Shown here one piece after another: positions 1-4,578 of a stretch of DNA of 18,352 nucleotides. Origin of the DNA: CAZGVW01 sp964529265. Its GTDB lineage: Bacteria > Planctomycetota > Phycisphaerae > Phycisphaerales > UBA1924. Made by a program: the position numbers and the translations under genes. Positions within the stretch are counted from its first letter, which is position 1, and each line of letters opens with the position of its first letter. Below the pieces are notes generated by a model. It was not told where the DNA came from, did no database searches, and saw only the letters and a list, made by a program, of their open reading frames with translations. The stretch is from assembly GCA_964529265.1 (NCBI GenBank), contig CAZGVW010000098.1:1-18352 (forward strand), written 5' to 3'.

Positions 1-7
1 GGGACGC

Positions 8-38
8 CGCCTTCGAGGCGGACCCCTTGTGGGGTCCG
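8..38. repeat. Two overlapping small hairpins at the window edge
   Basis: Positions 8-20 form a 5 bp stem with a TCG loop, and positions 19-38 form an 8 bp stem (CGGACCCC / GGGGTCCG) with a TTGT loop. The two share bases 19-20, so they are either stacked or mutually exclusive. No T-run follows, so this is not a classical intrinsic terminator. It may be the 3' end of an upstream transcript or a REP-like element; the window edge cuts off the context. A strong AGGAGGAG sequence follows at 43-50, but no ATG or GTG sits at a useful distance from it. Confidence 0.4.
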
Positions 39-131
39 AATCAGGAGGAGAAAACACGTATCGCGGGCCGCCTGCGCGAGCGAGGCGAGTTTCAATCAAG
101 TCGTGACACACTACCTCTACTCGGCAGAACT

Positions 132-162
132 TTCAAGCGGATAAACGTATATTTATATTCGT
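132..162 (+). promoter_or_regulatory. Candidate promoter with overlapping imperfect palindrome
   Basis: This lies in an AT-rich island: positions 91-190 contain 41 G/C out of 100, in an otherwise very GC-rich window. Two TATATT hexamers (148-153 and 154-159) fit a -10 element. TTCAAG at 132-137 is a weak -35, 16 bp before the second hexamer. An imperfect palindrome (145-162, ACGTATAT TT ATATTCGT, one mismatched pair) covers the -10. Transcription would begin near 166, where an ATG in frame with the downstream gene lies. Because the downstream protein looks like a ribbon-helix-helix protein, and such proteins often repress their own promoter through inverted repeats, this could be an autoregulatory operator (inference). 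Confidence 0.4.
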
Positions 163-225
163 CGAATGATACTCGGATGGTCTTCGCATATTCCGCGAAG
201 ATCGGGCAGGCGGTACGTTCCGGCC

Positions 226-594
226 ATGGCTGACCCGAGGACGCAGATTTTCAGCGCATCCATTCCAACCTGGCTGCGGGAGAGGCTGGACCAGGACATT
301 CGCGAACTGGGCAATGGGCCCCAGCGGCATGGGGGCTCGCAGGGGATCGCGATGATCGCTCTGAGCATGTATCTGGCGCTGCCGCCGGACGAGCGGACGG
401 AACTCGCCACGGCAGGCCTGCCGGCGACGGTGGGCGAAGAGGTCGGCGCTCCAAGGCTGGAGCGGTTGTGGCCGGTGCGCGCCGTCGCAGCGCTTGCGGC
501 GATGGACGCGAGGGCGCGAGAGAGGAGGATCAAGGGGTTGGAGGCGGGCGCCAGGGCGCGGGGCGGCGCGAGGGCGGGTCATGCACGGATGTAG
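226..594 (+). CDS. Small ribbon-helix-helix-like protein (hypothetical)
   Basis: A 122-residue cytoplasmic protein with no signal peptide or membrane segment. Residues 6-60 follow a ribbon-helix-helix outline: a strand (TQIFSASIP), a first helix (WLRERLDQDIRELG), a turn rich in Gly, and a second helix (SQGIAMIALSMYLAL). The C-terminal half is Arg/Ala-rich and likely helical or disordered. I do not recognise the specific family; DNA binding is an inference from the pattern. An in-frame ATG at 166 would add 20 residues and would suit a leaderless transcript from the -10 at 154-159. I prefer 226 because third positions before it are clearly less GC-rich (8 of 20 codons end in A/T) and the RHH-like strand starts just after it. 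No convincing Shine-Dalgarno precedes either start. A partial second copy of its N-terminus lies at 716. Confidence 0.55.
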   Translation: MADPRTQIFSASIPTWLRERLDQDIRELGNGPQRHGGSQGIAMIALSMYLALPPDERTELATAGLPATVGEEVGAPRLERLWPVRAVAALAAMDARARERRIKGLEAGARARGGARAGHARM

Positions 595-625
595 CCGGGC
601 GGCGGCCCCGGAAGGCGGCTCCGTG
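584..625 (+). other. Possible hairpin overlapping the end of the small gene
   Basis: CACGGA (584-589) pairs with TCCGTG (620-625), and inside it a CCGGG/CCCGG stem can form. It spans the TAG stop codon at 592-594 and could act as a 3' end structure. There is no T-run. In very GC-rich DNA such pairings are common by chance, so support is weak. Confidence 0.2.
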
Positions 626-715
626 GCGCCCGTCGGGCAGGGGGGCGCCGCCGCGTGTCGGTCTGCCCCCGGCGCCACTGCCCGTTGGAGGGAGCGGGGA
701 TTGCTGGCCGCGCCG

Positions 716-773
716 ATGACGGATCTGGACGCGTACGAGTTCGGCGCCGCCATTCCGATCTGGATGCATGACT
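716..773 (+). pseudogene. N-terminal remnant of a second RHH-like gene
   Basis: An ATG at 716 opens a stretch whose first 17 residues match those of the protein starting at 226 at 7 positions (Met1, Asp3, then F-x-A-x-IP-x-W with the same spacing). At the DNA level 740-767 matches 250-277 at 22 of 28 positions. Similarity stops after about 770, and the frame then runs into the hairpin repeat at 795. I read this as the 5' end of a paralogous or duplicated copy that lost the rest of its sequence. The match is short, so convergence cannot be excluded. Confidence 0.4.
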
Positions 774-794
774 GCCATGGCGGAGCCCCCCCGC

Positions 795-841
795 ACTCGC
801 CGCTTCGCGGCGACACAGGCGGGACGCCTGTGCCACCGGGG
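795..841 (+). repeat. Two-hairpin intergenic repeat, copy 1 (type A)
   Basis: Two adjacent stem-loops: 798-812 (6 bp stem CGCCGC/GCGGCG, loop TTC) and 814-832 (8 bp stem CACAGGCG/CGCCTGTG, loop GGA), followed by CCACCG. The same module recurs in the same orientation at 2592, 3294 and 4472. Copies 1 and 2 carry the short GGA loop (type A). The module lies outside any intact gene. Confidence 0.85.
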
Positions 842-892
842 GGCGGCGATGAGGATGCGCGGGTGGGAGAAGGGGGCGGGCGGGGCGCCGTT

Positions 893-911
893 TGCTTTAT
901 GCGCGCAGAAA
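893..911. repeat. Short direct repeat, copy downstream of the phosphatase-like gene
   Basis: The motif TTTATGCGCGCAGAAA (896-911) is nearly the same as TTATGTGCGCAGAAA (1664-1678), and both are preceded by GGGCGCCG. The two copies are in the same orientation and bracket the 940-1569 minus-strand gene. Its nature is unknown. Confidence 0.5.
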
Positions 912-939
912 CGCGACGCTTCCACGGCGCATCGGCGCG

Positions 940-1569
940 TCATTCCCACTCGGAGACGAACTGGACGCCGAGGAGCATTTCGAAGGGGGTGTCGTCGACG
1001 AGCATGGCGGCGCCGTGGCGGTGGGCTTCGGAGACGGAGAAGCCGCGGTGGCGGGCGAGGTATGCGGCCCACATGTGGCTGGCGCGCCAGGCGACGGCGC
1101 AATGGAGAAGGGCGGCGCCTTCGTGCCGGGCGAGGGCTTCGGCGAAGGTGTCAACCGCGGCGGGGGTGTAGGGGTTGTCATCGCCGCCGAGCGGAATGTG
1201 GACGTATTCGACGCCGAGGCGATCGAGCAGTGCGGGCTGGTCGAAGGGAACGTGCTCCGGATTATCCATCTCGCGCTGTGTGCGGAGGTTGACGACGACG
1301 GTGACGCCGTTCTCGCGGACGAAGCGCTCGAAGGCCTGCTCATCCGGCTGACCGGCGATGTAGACGGGTCCGGCGCGGAAGAGGTTGTTGCTGCGGACGC
1401 CTTCAGGGTTCTCGATGCGCTGAGGGAACTCGACAGGCGCGGCGTTGATGCCGGTGGCGGGCGGGTGGGTCTTCGCGGCGACTGTGGAGCGGGAGGCGCA
1501 GGCGGCGAGGCTGAGCGTCAGGGGGATGGACGCAAGGGATGCGGCGGTTCGGGCGACGGTGGGGCGCAT
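940..1569 (-). CDS. Lipoprotein with dual-specificity-phosphatase-like domain
   Basis: A 209-residue exported protein. Residues 1-24 are a lipoprotein signal peptide ending in LAAC, with Cys24 as the predicted lipidation site, so it should be membrane-anchored and act outside the cytoplasm. The rest resembles the small bacterial DSP/PTP-like group: an early FRAGP..IAGQP segment, VVVNLRT with acidic residues after it (91-102), Y-x-HIPL (122-127), and an active-site-like loop HCAVAWR (156-162). The loop has Cys157 and Arg162 with four residues between them, unlike classical HCx5R, but like the HCASGNR-type loops I recall in this group; here GN is replaced by AW, so activity is uncertain. The ATG at 1569 has a good GAGGAG site 9 nt upstream; upstream in-frame starts would bury the signal peptide. 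It is divergent from the methyltransferase gene. Substrate unknown. Confidence 0.75.
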   Translation of the reverse strand: MRPTVARTAASLASIPLTLSLAACASRSTVAAKTHPPATGINAAPVEFPQRIENPEGVRSNNLFRAGPVYIAGQPDEQAFERFVRENGVTVVVNLRTQREMDNPEHVPFDQPALLDRLGVEYVHIPLGGDDNPYTPAAVDTFAEALARHEGAALLHCAVAWRASHMWAAYLARHRGFSVSEAHRHGAAMLVDDTPFEMLLGVQFVSEWE

Positions 1570-1663
1570 GGGGCCTTGCTCCTCGACGGGTTTGCGGTGC
1601 GGCGGGGCTGCCGCGGGTTGTACCCGATGGTCGGGGGCGCCGATGCGGGTCGGGCGCCGCCGC

Positions 1664-1679
1664 TTATGTGCGCAGAAAA
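1664..1679. repeat. Short direct repeat, copy upstream of the phosphatase-like gene
   Basis: TTATGTGCGCAGAAAA in the same orientation as the copy at 896-911, about 770 bp away, within the divergent intergenic region. It may be a regulatory motif, or a trace of an insertion or duplication around the phosphatase-like gene. Confidence 0.45.
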
Positions 1680-1716
1680 GCCGGCGAGGTATCGCGTGGC
1701 CGGGCGCGCTTCGGTG

Positions 1717-1722
1717 TAGGCT
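1717..1722 (+). promoter_or_regulatory. Weak candidate -10 for the methyltransferase gene
   Basis: TAGGCT fits TAnnnT and lies 34 bp before the ATG at 1757, leaving room for a short leader with the GAGGAGG site. No clear -35 is visible. The 187 bp between the divergent starts (1570-1756) must hold promoters for both genes; I can only point to this hexamer. Confidence 0.2.
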
Positions 1723-1756
1723 CAACTTCGTGGATCCGATGAGGAGGATGCGGAAC

Positions 1757-2569
1757 ATGCCGGACGAGAATCAGAGCGCGAGCATGTATGACACGCAGTA
1801 CGGGGGCGACGAATCGGAGGCGCACCGGGCGGTGCGGGCGGAGGCGTTCGGTGAGGATCTGGGGCAGACGAGCTGGATCACGGCGGAGGAGTGCGACCAG
1901 CTGGGGGCGATGGTGGCGCCGCGGCGGGGTGGGCGGCTGCTGGAGGTGGCGTGCGGGGCGGGGGGCGCGGGGATCCGGCTGGCGCAGGGGTTCGATCTTT
2001 CGGTGGTGGGTGTGGATGTGAACGCGGCGGGGGTTCGGGCGGCGACGAGGCGGGCCGCCGCGGCGGGGATGGGCGAGCGGGCGCGGTTTCTGGAGGTGGA
2101 TGCGAACGCGGCGCTGCCGTTTGCGGAGGAGTCGTTCGATTGTGTGTTCTGCAATGACGCGATCAATCACCTTGCGGATCGCGCGGCGGTGCTGAGGGAT
2201 TGGCGGCGCGTGCTGAAGGCGGGCGGCCGGTGTCTGTTCACGGACCCGGTGGTGGTCACGGGGCTGGTGAGCAACGAGGAGCTGGCGGCGCGGAGTTCGA
2301 TCGGGTTCTTTCTCTTTTCGACGGCGGAAGCGAATCGAGCGGCCCTGGAGCGGGCGGGATTTCGCGTGGAGCAGGTGGTTGATCTGACGGAAGGCGTGGC
2401 GCGGACCTCGGCGCGGTGGCGGGAGGCGCGGGCGAGGCATCGCGAGGCGGTGGTGAAAGTTGAGGGCGCGGAGGCGTTTGAAGATCTGCAGCGATTTCTG
2501 GGTGTGGTGCATAGGTTGTCGAGCGAGGGGCGGCTGTCGCGGATGGGGTTTGTGGGTGTGGCGGTGTGA
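1757..2569 (+). CDS. Class I SAM-dependent methyltransferase
   Basis: A 270-residue soluble protein with the standard class I methyltransferase motifs: motif I LLEVACGAGG (61-70) binding S-adenosylmethionine, the acidic end of strand 2 in VVGVDVN (83-89, Asp87), FLEVDA (111-116), ESFDCVFCNDAINHL (125-139) for motif II, and RVLKAGGRCLFTDP (151-164) for motif III. The N-terminal YDTQYGG...TSWITAEE stretch and C-terminal helices probably form the substrate cap; the acceptor cannot be told from the sequence. It resembles the Methyltransf_11/25 group, which methylates small molecules or lipids. The start at 1757 is chosen because GAGGAGG (1741-1747) lies 9 nt before it; the in-frame ATGs at 1739 and 1748 overlap or touch that site. 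A monocistronic unit, followed by a repeat and a convergent gene. Confidence 0.85.
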   Translation: MPDENQSASMYDTQYGGDESEAHRAVRAEAFGEDLGQTSWITAEECDQLGAMVAPRRGGRLLEVACGAGGAGIRLAQGFDLSVVGVDVNAAGVRAATRRAAAAGMGERARFLEVDANAALPFAEESFDCVFCNDAINHLADRAAVLRDWRRVLKAGGRCLFTDPVVVTGLVSNEELAARSSIGFFLFSTAEANRAALERAGFRVEQVVDLTEGVARTSARWREARARHREAVVKVEGAEAFEDLQRFLGVVHRLSSEGRLSRMGFVGVAV

Positions 2570-2591
2570 GGGTTGGTGTGGCGGCGCGTGT

Positions 2592-2665
2592 GCGCGCTCG
2601 CCGCTGCGCGGCGACACAGGCGGGACGCCTGTGCCACCGGGAAGCGCGGGACGCCTGTGCCACCG
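2592..2665 (+). repeat. Two-hairpin repeat, copy 2 (type A) with duplicated second half
   Basis: The full module runs to about 2640: stem-loop 2599-2613, then stem-loop 2615-2633 with the GGA loop. A second partial copy of the 3' half (GCGGGACGCCTGTGCCACCG, 2646-2665) follows directly and lacks the left arm. It sits between the convergent ends of the methyltransferase and acetyltransferase genes and could serve as a bidirectional transcript end, although no T-run is present. The upstream flank GTGTGCGC is shared with copy 4. Confidence 0.85.
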
Positions 2666-2680
2666 AGGGAATCGCGGCGC

Positions 2681-3262
2681 TTAGCGTGGGCGGTCGAGGC
2701 GGTATTGCAGGACTTCGGGGTCGCCGGGGTCGTGGCCTTGTGCGCGGCCGACGAAATTGAAGCCGCAGCGCTGCATGACCTTGATGGAGGGTTCGAGGCC
2801 GTCGAGCGTCTCGCCGATGACGTGCGTGACTTCGGGGTGTGAGAAGGCCCATTCGATGAGGGCGCGTGTGGCTTCGGTTCCGTAGCCGCGGCGGTGGAGC
2901 GAATCGACGATGGAGTAGCCGATGTCCACGCGGCCGCCGTGTTCGGGGCGGCCTTTGAAGCCGGCGGCGCCGATGAGCGTGGGGGGGTTGATGTCGCGCG
3001 CGAGGATGAACCAGTAGGACCAGCCTCGGAGAGTTGGATCGGCTTCGAGCGCGCTCGCAGAGGGTTCGAGGGCGTCGGCCATGAGGGGCGGGGGCCAGTC
3101 GGGGGCGATGGTGGCGCCGAGGAGGAGGGCGAGGGTGTCTGGGCCGGCCGCGGCGGCGCGGGCGGTGCGCGTGGTGGCGGCGAGGAGTGTGAGGCGGGTT
3201 GTGGTGAGGAGGAGGGGTGTTGTTGACTGGTCTGGAGGAGGCGGGGGATCAGGGGGCGGCAT
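2681..3262 (-). CDS. GNAT acetyltransferase, RimJ/RimL type
   Basis: A 193-residue cytoplasmic protein. After a Pro-rich start (residues 2-10) it opens with the typical L-x-TTRLTLLA strand (18-28). Residues 95-117 (TLIGAAGF...VDIGYSIVD) and the acetyl-CoA pyrophosphate loop HRRGYGTEA (123-131) match motif A. EPSIKVMQRCGF (157-168) is the usual N/S-x-x-S..v..k.GF segment of RimJ-like enzymes, with Glu/Pro in place of the common Asn. The acceptor (protein N-terminus or small molecule) is unknown. The start is set at 3262: upstream in-frame starts lie in the repeat at 3294-3343. No Shine-Dalgarno is visible, but GATACT sits 7 nt upstream, suggesting a leaderless mRNA. It is divergent from the 3385 gene. 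Confidence 0.8.
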   Translation of the reverse strand: MPPPDPPPPPDQSTTPLLLTTTRLTLLAATTRTARAAAAGPDTLALLLGATIAPDWPPPLMADALEPSASALEADPTLRGWSYWFILARDINPPTLIGAAGFKGRPEHGGRVDIGYSIVDSLHRRGYGTEATRALIEWAFSHPEVTHVIGETLDGLEPSIKVMQRCGFNFVGRAQGHDPGDPEVLQYRLDRPR

Positions 3263-3269
3263 GTGAGCG

Positions 3270-3275
3270 AGTATC
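3270..3275 (-). promoter_or_regulatory. -10-like hexamer just before the acetyltransferase start
   Basis: Read on the minus strand this is GATACT (5 of 6 to TATACT), 7 nt before the ATG at 3262-3260. With no ribosome binding site in the gap, the transcript would begin at or next to the start codon. No clear -35 is seen. Confidence 0.3.
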
Positions 3276-3293
3276 GCGTGTTTCGGCGCCTTT

Positions 3294-3343
3294 GCTCGCC
3301 GATCCGCGGCGACACAGGCGCCCCGGAGACGCCTATGCCACCG
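3294..3343 (+). repeat. Two-hairpin repeat, copy 3 (type B)
   Basis: Same module as copies 1 and 2, but the second hairpin has the longer loop CCCCGGAGA between ACAGGCG and CGCC, and its right arm has drifted to CGCCTATG. The first stem has a changed loop (GATCC). It occupies the region between the divergent acetyltransferase and dehydrogenase-like genes. Confidence 0.8.
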
Positions 3344-3372
3344 CATGATCGCGGGCCACAGCGAACATCGCG

Positions 3373-3378
3373 TATTCT
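3373..3378 (+). promoter_or_regulatory. -10-like hexamer just before the 3385 start
   Basis: TATTCT fits TAnnnT and ends 6 nt before the ATG at 3385, the spacing expected if transcription starts on the A of the start codon. No Shine-Dalgarno is present. No convincing -35 lies 16-19 bp upstream. Confidence 0.35.
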
Positions 3379-3384
3379 GCGTCG

Positions 3385-4578
3385 ATGCGCGTGCTTGTGA
3401 TCGGCGCGGGTGGGTTCATCGGGGGCCGGGTGTGCGATGCGCTCCGGCGCGATGGGGAGGTGGAGGTGGTGCGCGCGGGGCGCGGCGGGCCGGATGCGCG
3501 TGTGGATTTGCGAGATGCAGGGACCTTTGGCGCGTTTCGCGGTTGTGACGCGGTGGTGAACTGCGCGGAGGCGACGGGCGAAGGGCGCGTGGCGGGGCCT
3601 GTCGAGGCGATGCGGGCGTGTGCGCGGGAGGGGGCGCTGTTCGTGGAGTCGTCGGCTGATCCGGACGTCGTCGGGCGGTTGATGGGTGAGCGTGTGAATG
3701 GGGGCCGAGCATCCCCGGAGACGGGAGTGGGCGCGGTGATCGGGGCGGGGCTGTTTCCCGGGCTGAGCAATCTGTTGGCGGCGGAGGCGGTGCGGGCGGC
3801 GGGTTTGCAGCATGGGGCGGGCGCGGCGGACGGCGTTGACCTCGGTGTGCGGATCAGCCCGCTGGCCGGCGCGGGGGGAGCGATGTGCAGGCTGATGTCG
3901 CGGCTGCTGGAGCGGGAATCGGTGTGGATCGAAGCTGGGGAGGCGCGGAGCGGGCCGCCGATGTCGTCCGGGCGCGTCCTGGAGTTTCCGGGCGGCGCGC
4001 GAAAGGCGCTGAGTCTCGGCCTGGTGGAAGCGCCGATGCTGGCGCGGGGCGCCGGGTTGCGGAACGTGCGCACGTTCATCGCGGTGCGGCCTGCCTGGAT
4101 GGGGGCGCTGGCCGGCGCGACGGCGCCGTTGCTTCGGCTCCGGTGGCTGCGGGTGGCGCAGGCCCGGGCAGCGCTGCCGGGGATGGTGCTCGTGCGGAAA
4201 GTGGTTTTGCGCCGGAGGCAGATCGCGATCGAGATGTGCGCGCAGGCCCGCTCCGGCGGCGAGGACATCGGCGAGGCGGCGACGCTCTCGGTGCAGGATG
4301 GGGCGGGGGCGACGGGAGCGGCGATCGCGGCGATGACGCTGCTGGCGCTGGAGCGGGGGCGCGAGCAGGGGCGAGGGCCGGGGCCCGGGGCAGGGCTGGT
4401 GACGCCGGAAGCGGCTTTCCGGCTGGGGGAGGTGGTTGACCGAATGAAAGGAGTGTGGGAGGGCGCGGTGCGTGTGCGCTCGCCGCGGCGCGGCGACACA
4501 GGCGCCCCGGAGACGCCGGCGCCACCAAGAGAGGCGCCGCAGCCGTCTCTGGCGCGGCCCCTAGAATCGAAGCGTTGA
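3385..4578 (+). CDS. Saccharopine-dehydrogenase-like NAD(P)-binding protein
   Basis: A 397-residue protein. Residues 2-13 (RVLVIGAGGFIG) form a Rossmann beta-alpha-beta with GxGGxxG for NAD(P) binding; AVVNCAEATG (56-65) fits the loop after strand 4, and GLFPGLSNLLA (122-132) is the PGxSN signature seen in saccharopine-dehydrogenase/trans-acting enoyl reductase-like proteins. Later segments (WLRVAQARAALPG, LLALERG) are also typical of that family's C-terminal domain. Substrate unknown; a lysine-pathway role is not implied. The last 35 residues, from Arg363, are encoded by repeat copy 4 and flanking DNA, are Pro/Arg-rich and probably not part of the fold; the family body seems to end near LVTPEAAFRLGEVVDRM. 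Its stop overlaps the next start by one base (TGATG), and no Shine-Dalgarno precedes its own start. Confidence 0.75.
   Translation: MRVLVIGAGGFIGGRVCDALRRDGEVEVVRAGRGGPDARVDLRDAGTFGAFRGCDAVVNCAEATGEGRVAGPVEAMRACAREGALFVESSADPDVVGRLMGERVNGGRASPETGVGAVIGAGLFPGLSNLLAAEAVRAAGLQHGAGAADGVDLGVRISPLAGAGGAMCRLMSRLLERESVWIEAGEARSGPPMSSGRVLEFPGGARKALSLGLVEAPMLARGAGLRNVRTFIAVRPAWMGALAGATAPLLRLRWLRVAQARAALPGMVLVRKVVLRRRQIAIEMCAQARSGGEDIGEAATLSVQDGAGATGAAIAAMTLLALERGREQGRGPGPGAGLVTPEAAFRLGEVVDRMKGVWEGAVRVRSPRRGDTGAPETPAPPREAPQPSLARPLESKR
4472..4526 (+). repeat. Two-hairpin repeat, copy 4 (type B), inside a coding end
   Basis: Same module and orientation as the other copies, with the CCCCGGAGA loop of copy 3 and the GTGTGCGC upstream flank of copy 2. 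Unlike the others it is read as the C-terminal coding sequence of the 3385-4578 gene, giving RVRSPRRGDTGAPETPAPP. This suggests insertion near the original stop codon followed by readthrough to a new stop. Confidence 0.8.
4562..4567 (+). promoter_or_regulatory. Candidate -10 element for the VWA operon
   Basis: TAGAAT (5 of 6 to TATAAT) ends 10 nt before the ATG of the DUF58 gene, within the last codons of the upstream gene. The DUF58 gene has no Shine-Dalgarno. Together with the same arrangement at 3373 and 3270, this supports a promoter giving a leaderless or nearly leaderless operon mRNA. The -35 region is not recognisable. Confidence 0.35.

Larger units (their letters stand above)
595..939. 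other. 345 bp region without an intact gene
   Basis: Between the small RHH-like gene and the end of the minus-strand phosphatase-like gene no intact coding region is supported. It holds, in order, an imperfect inverted repeat (634-649 with 671-684), a 58 bp remnant resembling the start of the small RHH-like gene (716-773), one copy of the two-hairpin repeat (795-841), and a short motif (893-911) that recurs upstream of the phosphatase-like gene. Open frames through this region on both strands read into the repeat and are not convincing. Confidence 0.6.

Noticed and set aside
8..38. Intrinsic terminator at the window start
   Set aside because: A good stem is present, but AATCAGGAGG follows instead of a T-run.
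716..1171. Continuation of the 716 frame through the hairpin repeat as a longer protein
   Set aside because: After about codon 20 it has no similarity to anything recognisable, reads through the repeat and then runs antisense to the well-supported phosphatase-like gene.
1570..1758. N-terminal extension of the phosphatase-like protein to a start at 1758
   Set aside because: It would place 63 Arg/Pro-rich residues before a clear lipoprotein signal peptide and ignore the GAGGAG site in front of the 1569 start.
2167..3813. 548-codon minus-strand open frame spanning two genes and two repeats
   Set aside because: It runs through the antisense of the methyltransferase, the acetyltransferase in another frame, and repeats; the product is low-complexity Pro/Ser/Arg without any motif.
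795..4526. CRISPR array
   Set aside because: The repeats are about 1 kb apart, separated by genes, vary in loop sequence, and no regular spacers or cas genes are present.
3385..4578. True saccharopine dehydrogenase of lysine metabolism
   Set aside because: Only the NAD(P)-binding and PGLSN-type signatures are seen. The family contains many enzymes of unknown substrate and no lysine-pathway genes are nearby.
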